Positions 35,748 through 44,454 of a DNA stretch of 64,000 bases are shown here, piece after piece (the first letter of the stretch is position 1; each line of letters starts with the position of its first letter). The notes beneath the pieces are model-generated. The model was not told the DNA's origin and made no database searches. It saw nothing but the letters and a program-made list of their open reading frames with translations. The stretch lies in NCBI RefSeq assembly GCF_001613145.1, contig NZ_BDBU01000025.1:148041-212040 (forward strand), in the 5' to 3' direction. The position numbers and the translations under genes are program-made. This DNA comes from Nocardia jejuensis NBRC 103114 (lineage in GTDB: Bacteria > Actinomycetota > Actinomycetes > Mycobacteriales > Mycobacteriaceae).

Positions 35748-38693
35748 GTGTCTGTGCAGGGGAAGATCTCGACTCCGTGGTGGGACGTATTGCGCCTGCG
35801 CGAGGAGATCCTCGACAAGTCTGGAATCGTCGGCGACACCCAGGTTTCGCTCTTCAAAGTCACTCACGGTGAGGGTCGCAGTCGGCCGGCGTACGGCAAA
35901 GCCGACTACTACGGCGAGATCACCTACCCGACAACACAACTCATCGAGCTGCTGGCGAAGATTGCCATACGCCTCGGCGGTGGCGCGCACGCCGACCAGG
36001 TTCGTGCGTTGACCCGACTAGACCAGGGCATGGGAGGAGGCAAGTCTCACGCATGCATCGGCGCCTGGCATCTGGCCACGAACCCGAAAGCCTTGGCGAA
36101 AACTGATATCGGCAGCAAGGTATTCGATCGAGCCGAGCAGGCATTGGGCCGCAGGTTGCCACGGGACCTGAAGAACCCGCACATCGTAGTGCTGTCCTGC
36201 GACAACATGGCCGTCGGCGAGGGCGAGACAAAATTCGACGGCCCGTACGCAAAAAGCCTGTACGAACGCTTCCTCTGGCGACTATTCGCTGCTGAGCCCG
36301 ATACGCAAGAAGACCTATACCACAGCTACAGCCCCTACGGCGGCACCAAGGCCAAGCTCAGCGAGGCGATCAACGCCGTCAAACGGCCGGTTCTCGTCAT
36401 CATCGATGAAGTCCTCACCTACATCGGCGACAATCTGGAAGCGGCCGACGACAATCTCAAGGCCAAGGACATGGCCTTCTTACGAGCGTTCACCGAGGCC
36501 ATCGGTGATGCATCAAACGCTGCGGCCATTGTGGTGATGATCAACTCTGAACATGATCTGAGCGAGCTAGCAGGGCGCGGTCCGGAACGGCGCGCAGACC
36601 TCGAGGCCCACCTGCAGCGCAATGGCGATACCACCACTGTGAACGAGAACGCCGACTTCAGCGCTATCCTGCGCCGCCGCCTATTCGAGCAGCCGGATGA
36701 CGGAAAACTGGAGCGGGCGATCGCCACAACGGTGGGACAGTTCCAACCTGTGCTTGCCGAGGATGCCTGGCGATCAAAGGTTTTCGGAGTAGCCAACGCG
36801 CCGTGGATCCCACAATTCGCCGCAGAGGTCGCCCGAACCTATCCATTCCACCCGCAACTGATACATCTTGCCGAAGACGAGTGGTCTAGCCTATCTGGCT
36901 TTCAGCAGGTTCGATCCACGATGAAGATCTTCGCCGCCACCGTACATGCACTCGCCACCCGTGTCACGAAAGATGAGTGGGTACCACTTCTGATCGGACC
37001 GGGCGATGTCCCTCTCTCCGACCAAGTGGTCCGAGATGCAGTGATCAGCTCAGGCCTCATCACTGATCTTCAGACCCAGGGAAACTATCGCTCCATAGCG
37101 CAAAGCGACATCGTCTCCCTCGACGACGCCGACGGAGCCGCCCGTCGCATGGATCTCGAACGCACGGAGGCGTCTTGGATTCATAGCAACCCCAGAGCCG
37201 CCGAACGAGCTGCGACGATGATCTACCTCGCATCGATTGTCGGCTCACGCGGGGGCAGTCGCCGCGGTGCCTCCGACCCCGAAGTCAAAGCCGCGACTAT
37301 GGTGCCCGACCTCAGCTACACCTGCGCAGCCGCTGATAGCATCGTCCACTCTCTCACGGACGGTACCGACGCTAACTGCCTCGCCACAGTCGAAATCCTC
37401 CCTGGCATAGGCGGTCAGCCCCGCCGCTACTTCCTCAACACCCGGCAACGCCTGACCATGATGGTCCGAGCAATGCGCGCCGCGGTCACTGATGCCGACC
37501 GAGACCAGATTATCGTCGAACGCATCCGGGCGAAGGCCAAGCAGGGACAATTCCAGGATCTCAGGGTCATTCGGGCCGAGACCACGCTCGACCCTCGGTC
37601 GCTTCTCGTCAAGTCCGATTTAGACAAGGCGCGGTTGACACGGCTGGTTATTCTCGACCCTGCCGCCTTCACCCTCGGCAACGGAACCGAATCCGCAACA
37701 GTTTCTGCAACCAGAGCACTGTTCGGACTAGGTGCGGAACGTATTTCGGTAGGGTGGTCCTCGTCACTGGTCTTCCTCTTGGCAACTGCCAGGGGGCGTA
37801 AGCACGCGCGCCAGTTCGCTGCAGACTATCTGGCCAGGGAACGCGTTCGTACAGGCCCAGAGGCCGCTGACGACCTCGATCTCTACTCACGCGTCAACGA
37901 GGAATGCGAAGACTTCTGCGCTCGCCTCGACGAGTCGATTGCCCGCGCGTTCCAACATGTTCAGTACCTGTCACAGCCAGACGTCGGGGTTGAGCGCACC
38001 GTCGAGACGATCAAGATCGATTCGGGAACCCTGGATGGCGACGAAGTGTGGGAGGCTCTTGCCAAGGCGCAGAAGGCATTTCGTCCGAAAGCATTCACCG
38101 CGACCGCCTTGCTCCACAACCTACGCGACGGTGATTACCAGCGCCCGCTCTCGGAGATCCGCGATGCGTTCTGGAACACCCCCAGGCTCGGATTGCTACC
38201 TGGCGGCGAATCCGATTTGAAGCAGGCAATTCTCGATGCCGTGCAACAAGGGCTGCTACACATCGTTCGCGGCGATGGTGAAGCTGTTATCGTCAGCGAT
38301 CTCACAGGAATCAATTTCAATGCGGCGACGTACCGGCTCGCTAGGCCCGCACCACCGGATCCACAGCCAGCCGTAGAGGATGCGAAAAGTTCCGCACCGC
38401 AAGGGAAGAATGCGGTGGCATCGAACTCCGGAAAGCCCGCCACGTCTGCGACGTCCCAACCGGTGGAAACAGAACAGATCCTGGCGTTTACTCTCATGAA
38501 GAACCTGGCTAACGACCCCAGCAGCACAGACCTGCTGGCACAGGTTTTCCGGAGGTTGTTCGACCTGATCGATCGGGAAGCGATCACCTTCCTTCAAGGC
38601 ACGATGCAACTCCACCTGCCATCCGATCAGGCTGGGGATCTGGCAACCCTCATCCGAGAACTCGGCATCGCCGTCAACGTCAGAGACAAGTGA
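35748..38693 (+). CDS. DUF499 AAA-like ATPase of the defence cassette
   Basis: 981 aa. Walker A GMGGGKSH (94-101) and Walker B RPVLVIIDEVLTYI (about 213-226), followed by VVMINSEHDLSE, as in DUF499 ATPases that accompany DUF1156 methylases. The C-terminus (after about 870) is a Pro/Ser linker then a short helical domain. GTG 35748 follows GAAGGGG; GTG 35754 is an alternative. It lies 62 bp after the methylase, same strand. The helicase-methylase-ATPase set matches the Hma-type composition listed among bacterial defence systems, as I recall it. Its 3' end overlaps the convergent trypsin-NACHT gene by 14 bp. Confidence 0.88.
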   Translation: MSVQGKISTPWWDVLRLREEILDKSGIVGDTQVSLFKVTHGEGRSRPAYGKADYYGEITYPTTQLIELLAKIAIRLGGGAHADQVRALTRLDQGMGGGKSHACIGAWHLATNPKALAKTDIGSKVFDRAEQALGRRLPRDLKNPHIVVLSCDNMAVGEGETKFDGPYAKSLYERFLWRLFAAEPDTQEDLYHSYSPYGGTKAKLSEAINAVKRPVLVIIDEVLTYIGDNLEAADDNLKAKDMAFLRAFTEAIGDASNAAAIVVMINSEHDLSELAGRGPERRADLEAHLQRNGDTTTVNENADFSAILRRRLFEQPDDGKLERAIATTVGQFQPVLAEDAWRSKVFGVANAPWIPQFAAEVARTYPFHPQLIHLAEDEWSSLSGFQQVRSTMKIFAATVHALATRVTKDEWVPLLIGPGDVPLSDQVVRDAVISSGLITDLQTQGNYRSIAQSDIVSLDDADGAARRMDLERTEASWIHSNPRAAERAATMIYLASIVGSRGGSRRGASDPEVKAATMVPDLSYTCAAADSIVHSLTDGTDANCLATVEILPGIGGQPRRYFLNTRQRLTMMVRAMRAAVTDADRDQIIVERIRAKAKQGQFQDLRVIRAETTLDPRSLLVKSDLDKARLTRLVILDPAAFTLGNGTESATVSATRALFGLGAERISVGWSSSLVFLLATARGRKHARQFAADYLARERVRTGPEAADDLDLYSRVNEECEDFCARLDESIARAFQHVQYLSQPDVGVERTVETIKIDSGTLDGDEVWEALAKAQKAFRPKAFTATALLHNLRDGDYQRPLSEIRDAFWNTPRLGLLPGGESDLKQAILDAVQQGLLHIVRGDGEAVIVSDLTGINFNAATYRLARPAPPDPQPAVEDAKSSAPQGKNAVASNSGKPATSATSQPVETEQILAFTLMKNLANDPSSTDLLAQVFRRLFDLIDREAITFLQGTMQLHLPSDQAGDLATLIRELGIAVNVRDK

Positions 38694-41600
38694 AGTCCGC
38701 GCCTACTATCTGATCGGATACCGGTCGCCGCTCCAGCCACAATCCGAGCACCCTGCGGATGAAGGCGGCGACCGGCCAATACGCCAAGGGTATTTGGTCC
38801 AGGATCTCCGCGACCGCTGCTTGCACCCGCGAATCTCTCAGTGCCACATCGAGACTGGCCAGGTCTGGCACCGCCGACGATTCGAGGCGGACCACCGTAC
38901 TGCCGTCCATGGCGCGGCTAAGTTGCATCTCACCTGCGAACAATATCTTGGAGACATGTTCGAGGATCCGATCGGTCTCCTCGATAGAGGCCGCGCTCCG
39001 AGGCAGCGACCCGCAAAGCTCGCTGATTGTCAGCAACTTCTCGTCATCGACCTCATGCGCGAATACGCGCAATGAGCTGAGGGGGTGGACGGCTGCGAGC
39101 GTCACAACTGCCGAACGATACTCGGTGTCGGCTGTTTCCAAGTCGGCGAGTACACGGTTCAGCCGGATCCGCGACCGCCCTACGAGGGGTCCGGACTGAA
39201 TTGCCCACAACCCACACAGCATGAGTGCGCTAACCGCAGAGAGCCCCTTGGCTCCAAGGTCAGACTCAATCTCCGCGTCTACCATCACACTAACCTCGGA
39301 TGTCCGCGTGATGGCATCGGCTATCACGTCGGCGAGTGTTCTCAGATGCAGTCCTGGTGGTTGCCGAATTAAGTGGAGAGCTTCCCTCACCAGCAGCTTC
39401 TCAAGAACGGGGACCTTATCGGCAACCCGTTCCCACAACAGATCCATCGCCAGGTGCGCGCTTGACCGCAGGCGGTACTCAAAGTAGCCGGTCTCGGCTG
39501 TGCGTACGGCATTCAGAACGGAATCACCGAGATAGGGTTTCTCGTCGACGACGCGGGCCGCAGCAAGCAGCCATGTGTCTCGCCAGTGCGCTGACGCCGC
39601 CAGTATTGTCAGGTTCGCAATGACATCAGCATCCGGGCGGTTCGTAATCCACCGCGCCGCCATAAATTCCTGCAGGCTGCGAACTACGAACGCAATGCTG
39701 TTCCCTGGGCGATCGGTCAACAGTGCAAGGCGGTCTACGGCCAGGCGAGCCAACTCTTCAGCCACCTCATCGTCCCCCGAGTAGCCAAGGGATCTCAACA
39801 GATTCGCTGCCAACTCCTGCAACTGGACCGTCGAAAGCGCAGCTTCCGCACTACCCTGCTGTTCCGAACGCATTTGCAGCAGCATCCCTGCGCGTTCGTG
39901 CAGTGCATGTAGATGACTCGCATGTGCGAAGATCAGCCGTGCATCGGTGCTGTTCTTTTGCTTCTCGCGGTTGAAGACTATTTCGTAATACTCTCTGAAT
40001 AGGGCATACCGATTCCGTGGAGGCACGGGTAACTTCTCCAACAGCAGGGTCATGATCGTCACTTGAAGTGGCGTACCAATCAGCCGTACCAGCTGATCGT
40101 CCCTTACTGCTCTGGTCACCCGCGACGTGACTTTATCTTGCTGGTCAAGGTCTCCGGAATGGCGGACCGCAATTATCCGTTCGGCGTAAGCGAGTGCCTC
40201 GTCTGGCCACAGAGAGCGCAACTTCACCACATCGTACCGGTCCGAGTCGAATTCGTTGCCATATCCTTGTTCTCGACTCGTGATCACAATCAGTACATCT
40301 GCATCGCGGTCAAACACCCTGGCTCGAAACTTGACGATCTGCCGCATGACCGCCTCGCGCGCGTGCCGGTCGGATACTTCATCGAACCCATCCAAAACCA
40401 CCAGCCAGGGGCGCTGCTCCAACCAAAGGGTCAAGTCCTCAACTGTGATCGAGCCAGTTGCCCTCCTGCTTATGCGATCAGAAACGTAGCGTATCAAATG
40501 AAGATCGGGATTATCGGCCAATCGGTCCGCATATGCATCCAGGCTGATATAAACGGGCCACCGCTTTACAGCGGGAGCTTGCGAATCGAGCCGATCGAGC
40601 ACGCCACCCAACAGCTCATCACGGAGGGCGCGAGCCTCGGGAGTTATCCGGGTTTTTTCACCCACAAACAACGCCGCTCGATAGATCTGACAAAGCAGTT
40701 GAGCTAGAGTCGTTTTACCCTGGCCCGGCCCACCCAAGACCACGATACTGCGCGGGTCTTCAACCATCCGGCTAGGACGCGAGTGCTGATCTCCGCGCGC
40801 TATGACATAGGCAGCGGCGCCTCCTGCATCATCACCATCCTCAAGTGCCTGAATCGGCAGATCTATCGCAATAGCTGTCAGCGTCAACTTTTGGTCGGTG
40901 CCACCTGCATGCCCGAGATCCACAGTGGTGGAGTCGGATAGATCATCGGCCAGTTGGCCTCGGATAATGGGGCCTATCCCAGCCGCTCCTCCGAAGAACC
41001 CTCCGCGGTCGGAAAGAGCCTTCGACTCCGGAAAAGTCGGTAGAGCGGATGCCTCCCCCACACCAAGCCCCAACCAGAATCTCTGCCGCAGTTGAGGATC
41101 GAGGCGATCGATCGCGGAAATCGGTGTGAACGTCAGCGATCCGTCACCCTCAGATAGGGCGTGGTTGCGCAGAACACCGATTACATGCCCTCGATGAACC
41201 ACGACCCCACCCGACGCGCCTTGCCATGGACTATCTTGTTGCTCTAGCGATCCAGCCGGCGAAGGTACACCCTGAGGCAAGGGCGACGTGAATTTAAAGG
41301 TCAACAGCGGCACTCCGTGACCACGCAGTCCGCTGAGCTCTCCCGTCGGCACATACCCGTCTAGCTGAGCACGGCCACGTTGCTTCTTCCAAAGCGGAAA
41401 GGCCAGAACACGACAGTCATCAAGCTTGCTCGCATAGGAAAGGTCGATCCGCGCACACGGCATCGGTTCGAGTGCACGGAGACCCGGAACCTCGAACACC
41501 GCCAGGTCGATCCCGACATTGCGGGTGCGCACAAGTAGTTTGGCCGGAAATTGATCTTTTCCCACGATAACGTGGTGATCCGCTCCATCGACGCAATGGT

Positions 41601-41703
41601 CAGCTGTCAGGACATAATGGCCATTCACCCAAAGCCCCGACCCTCGTCGCCAGCTACCCCCGTGAAAACGCCGAAGCAACACCGCCCGTTCGGTTTCCAG
41701 CAC
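38680..41703 (-). CDS. Trypsin-like protease fused to NACHT NTPase (STAND-type defence protein)
   Basis: 1007 aa. The N-terminal chymotrypsin-like protease has an intact triad: LTADHC (His36), GIDLAV (Asp66), QGASGG (Ser164; GASGG in place of GDSGG). The central NACHT has Walker A GGPGQGKTT (324-332) and LDGFDEV (437-443). A long helical C-terminus (about 600-1007) probably senses a ligand. Start is GTG 41703, 14 bp after the partner gene stop. In NLR-like bacterial immunity such proteins recognise a phage signal and oligomerise to switch on the effector, here presumably the protease (inference). No signal peptide, so cytosolic. Confidence 0.88.
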   Translation of the reverse strand: MLETERAVLLRRFHGGSWRRGSGLWVNGHYVLTADHCVDGADHHVIVGKDQFPAKLLVRTRNVGIDLAVFEVPGLRALEPMPCARIDLSYASKLDDCRVLAFPLWKKQRGRAQLDGYVPTGELSGLRGHGVPLLTFKFTSPLPQGVPSPAGSLEQQDSPWQGASGGVVVHRGHVIGVLRNHALSEGDGSLTFTPISAIDRLDPQLRQRFWLGLGVGEASALPTFPESKALSDRGGFFGGAAGIGPIIRGQLADDLSDSTTVDLGHAGGTDQKLTLTAIAIDLPIQALEDGDDAGGAAAYVIARGDQHSRPSRMVEDPRSIVVLGGPGQGKTTLAQLLCQIYRAALFVGEKTRITPEARALRDELLGGVLDRLDSQAPAVKRWPVYISLDAYADRLADNPDLHLIRYVSDRISRRATGSITVEDLTLWLEQRPWLVVLDGFDEVSDRHAREAVMRQIVKFRARVFDRDADVLIVITSREQGYGNEFDSDRYDVVKLRSLWPDEALAYAERIIAVRHSGDLDQQDKVTSRVTRAVRDDQLVRLIGTPLQVTIMTLLLEKLPVPPRNRYALFREYYEIVFNREKQKNSTDARLIFAHASHLHALHERAGMLLQMRSEQQGSAEAALSTVQLQELAANLLRSLGYSGDDEVAEELARLAVDRLALLTDRPGNSIAFVVRSLQEFMAARWITNRPDADVIANLTILAASAHWRDTWLLAAARVVDEKPYLGDSVLNAVRTAETGYFEYRLRSSAHLAMDLLWERVADKVPVLEKLLVREALHLIRQPPGLHLRTLADVIADAITRTSEVSVMVDAEIESDLGAKGLSAVSALMLCGLWAIQSGPLVGRSRIRLNRVLADLETADTEYRSAVVTLAAVHPLSSLRVFAHEVDDEKLLTISELCGSLPRSAASIEETDRILEHVSKILFAGEMQLSRAMDGSTVVRLESSAVPDLASLDVALRDSRVQAAVAEILDQIPLAYWPVAAFIRRVLGLWLERRPVSDQIVGADFTCL

Positions 41704-41717
41704 TGGTCAGCTACCCA

Positions 41718-42092
41718 CTACCGATCGTCGGAAGAGCTTAACGCGATGCCAGTATCGTCATCCTCCGCGTCGATGAAGACCTCCTCGAAGCGCTGCCCGT
41801 TCTGATCGAACCCTACCGGCTGCAGCGTCATCCTCACGGTTTGCGTGGCAACAGACTCACGCGCCAGCTCGCCCCCCGCGTCAACCAGCCACCACTTGAT
41901 CCCACCATGAGCTCTGCCTCCGGACGTCACCGCGACTTCAAGCGTCAGCTCAACCTCTAGGGGCTTAAACCGCAGAGCCTGCTCGTATCCGTCTCCCCAC
42001 GCCTGGATCAATTCCTGGCGGAGCGCTTCGATCGCAGTCGACAGCGGCACTCGCCCTTTCAAGACATCTCCGGCTTCATCGGCCACAGCCAC
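41718..42092 (-). CDS. Trypsin co-occurring domain protein (Trypco2-like)
   Basis: 124 aa. It begins VPLSTAIEALRQELIQAWGDG and continues KPLEVELTLEVAVTSGG...GGIKWWLVDAGGE...TQTVRMTLQPV, the pattern of the small trypsin co-occurring domain found beside protease-NACHT genes. It lies directly upstream of the trypsin-NACHT gene on the same strand, so co-expressed. It could be the substrate, inhibitor or sensor of the protease; which one is unknown. GTG 42092 is used; other GTGs lie just downstream. Confidence 0.75.
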   Translation of the reverse strand: MAVADEAGDVLKGRVPLSTAIEALRQELIQAWGDGYEQALRFKPLEVELTLEVAVTSGGRAHGGIKWWLVDAGGELARESVATQTVRMTLQPVGFDQNGQRFEEVFIDAEDDDTGIALSSSDDR

Positions 42093-42369
42093 ACCTCCCG
42101 TACGCAGACACTTCTCTCCCTGAAATCATAAGGGCCACAGAGATATTACCCAACCGAAGTACGGATCCCGAGCGACCGCGAGGGCTACTCGGCATGATCT
42201 GAGAAGACCTGTCCTGCAGCGACGATGTCAGCATCGCGACCACGCAACCATTGGGAACATCCGAGTTTCTCGGTACACCGTGATCCACGATGACTACTTG
42301 GGAATTCGCTGCGGCTCTACCCTATGACGGGTTGTCGAAATCGCTCCCACGCTGCGGATGTCGGGCGGT

Positions 42370-42890
42370 TTACGAGATCCTGGCAGATGCGGCATCCTCT
42401 GATCGGCGCACCGGGTTCGGGGAGACCGGCGGGATGTCGATGAGCGCCTGCGGTCGGCCGCGCGCTTTCATGCGAGTCCACCTGCGCTCCAATACCATCC
42501 ATTCATCCTTCGGCGAGAAGCGCATACATGCTCTTGTTTTCGCTTCTCTGCGCGCCCCGGAGGCAAGTGCGAAGCAGGTCTCAGCAGCGAGAAGCTGGCT
42601 GTTATAATCGAATTCGAGCTGGTGGTGACGCCGTCCTCCGAGCGGTGTGCTTCTTCTGCAAGCCATTGGTGCACGAATCCCCGGGGTAGATCGACCAGCG
42701 CCAAGGCGTGGCCGGGCGGGATGGGCATCTGCCGGAGGACGAAGGTATAGAGATCGGTCGGGGCGGATAATAGGCGGTCGGTGACGGATGCGAAGACGAT
42801 CGCGCGGATGGCCCGGTCGCGACAGGGCCTGCTGGCCCGCGCGGCGAAATGCAGTTGGTGGTCGGAGCCGTCCCCGTACAGCGATGACCT
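42370..42890 (-). pseudogene. Decayed gene of unknown function
   Basis: Two coding-looking pieces in different frames. The first (about 42890 to 42610) has strong GC3 bias and reads SSLYGDGSDHQLHFAAR, IRAIVFASVTDRLL, APTDLYTFVLRQMP, HALALVDLPRGFVHQWLAEE; it lacks a normal start codon. The second (about 42545 to 42370) reads MRFSPKDEWMVLERRWTRMK and RPQALIDIPPVSPNP. A frameshift near 42600 separates them. I recognise no family. Confidence 0.5.
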
Positions 42891-43068
42891 CGCGATGGCG
42901 CCTCCTCACGCCGAGCGGACGCGCCTCCTGTCACCAAAACCGAACGGCCTCTAGCGCTTGGCTTGACCACCGGTTGGGGAAGCGGCGAGGCCGAGACCGC
43001 CGAAATCAGATCGCCCGGTGTTCGGCAAGGTGGGTTGGAAGAGTCCGTGGAAGTAGCCGAACCTCGAC

Positions 43069-43220
43069 AAGACCGGTCGACAAACGATCAGCGGCGAATT
43101 CTTGGGGTTTCTTGGAACAGGATCCAATCAAGTGACCAAAAAATGTAGCCCCCGACCAGATTTTCTGGTCAGGGGCTACATTTAGGCTCCCCCATCTGGA
43201 CTCGAACCAGAAACCTGCCG
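43069..43220 (-). repeat. att copy 3 with right-end and left-end modules (segments B/C junction)
   Basis: 43187-43220 is a perfect 34-bp copy of the tRNA-Asn 3' end. Its low side (43069-43186) matches the end of segment A; its high side (43221-43313) matches the sequence after att copy 1. A near-perfect long hairpin (43144-43180, tgtagcccccgaccag / ctggtcaggggctaca) sits before it as a terminator. Confidence 0.9.
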
Positions 43221-43334
43221 GTACTTTCGGCGCTCCGCTGTCGTCTGCCGATATCCCCGAAACTCCGCTTCTGCCAACATATTTCACCGCTCATTCCCCA
43301 GTGCGGTCTGCGGTTGTCCTCCAGATCGCCCGGT

Positions 43335-43356
43335 GTTTGTAGTGGAAAAGTAGTGG
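43335..43356 (+). repeat. Arm-type direct repeat, left copy (gtttgtagtgg-aaaagtagtgg)
   Basis: 22-bp sequence identical at 21 of 22 positions to 49866-49887, just after the integrase. Position near both ends of segment C suggests arm-type sites for integrase or excisionase binding (inference). Confidence 0.6.
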
Positions 43357-43437
43357 GTGGGTCGTGAGCGCGATACGCGGGCCACAGACGCGCAAAGCGA
43401 TACCCAACCCCGCCTGGATCTCGTAGGGTTTGGTCGC

Positions 43438-44152
43438 GTGACGGTACGAGCCTGGCTTGCCGGGGACGAGTTCGATCTACAGGACCTTGCGACATACTTC
43501 GCAGCAGGCCACGTCGTGGTAGCCAAGGAAGGCGATGAGTACTACCTGGGCGCCACCGCGTTGGACGAACGGACCGACGAGCCGATCCAGCAGGTAGCAG
43601 CGCGGCTACTCACGCAGGTGAACGGTGTTGGTCGCGTGATGGACTTTGGCTTCCGCCCCGTCCAACTTACTGGTCGGTACAACGACGGCGATGCAGTGAT
43701 CGTCGTGGTAGATGCGCACTTCGGAGCCCGAGGGCGGCTAACTGCTTCAGCGGTAGTTGTGGGCGACGAACAGGCCACGCCTACATCTCCTCCACCAGGT
43801 CCGATGTACCTGGAATCAGCCACGCGAGTCGGGGAGATCGCTGAGGTTTTGGCGCTCATGGGTCAACCCGTCCGGTTCGGCTGGGTTGAGATGTACAAGG
43901 TGTTCGAAATTATCGAGGAGCGAGTACCGAAGGCTGTTCGGCAATCCCGTCTGGGGAATCACTACCGCTGACGAGAAGCGCTTCGGACAGTCCGCGAATC
44001 ACCCAGGGACGGGCGGAGAGTTCCCCGAGACTCGGCATGCACGAATGAAGGGTGAGCTGAAGGGGACGAGGTGGCTAGAGCCCGAAGGCCGCCAGTTCAT
44101 CTCCCGGATCGTTGCCCTATGGCTGCGCTGGGAAGCCGAACAGCAGTCTTAG
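43438..44152 (+). pseudogene. Frameshifted hypothetical gene
   Basis: From GTG 43438 the frame reads VTVRAWLAGDEFDLQDLATY ... VEMYKVFEIIEERVPKAVRQ and stops at 43971. A coding-like continuation WGITTADEKRFGQSANHPG ... ARMKGELKG ... FISRIVALWLRWEAEQQ occupies another frame and ends at 44152. The two together make the full-length pattern I recall for an actinobacterial hypothetical family, with a single frameshift at about 43930-43970. An unshifted product would be about 237 aa. Confidence 0.6.
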
Positions 44153-44406
44153 ATGACAGGCGGATCCCCTACGCCGGAGCTGAACTCGCGACCAACCGTG
44201 GCATCTGGATTGCTCGGACGCTGTCACCGTAGTTGCCGTTGTCGTCGGAAAGGTTCAAGTGGTGGACCGCAGATCGGGCCGCCCGCTCGTTCGGCGCACA
44301 CATCGCGGGTCGACTCGCTCGTAGCGGCGTGAGTGTTGGGAACCATCCGCGCGGAGAGCTCGTTGCCAGCGGCAGGTGGTTGATCCTGGCCGCCGGTGCT
44401 CGGTTT

Positions 44407-44436
44407 TTGACTTGACAGCAAAATGACGCGTATGAG
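44407..44436 (+). promoter_or_regulatory. Candidate promoter of the 44455 gene
   Basis: TTGACT (44407-44412), 18-bp spacer, TATGAG (44431-44436), 19 bp before the GTG start. A TTGACA at 44412 overlaps but has a poor spacer. The short leader fits a single-gene unit. Confidence 0.4.
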
Positions 44437-44454
44437 AAAGGGCCTTGAGCGAAA

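Noticed and set aside
44233..44415. 60-codon frame before the 44455 gene
   Set aside because: Fair GC3 but no motif or ribosome-binding site, TTG start, and it runs into the candidate promoter; left unannotated.
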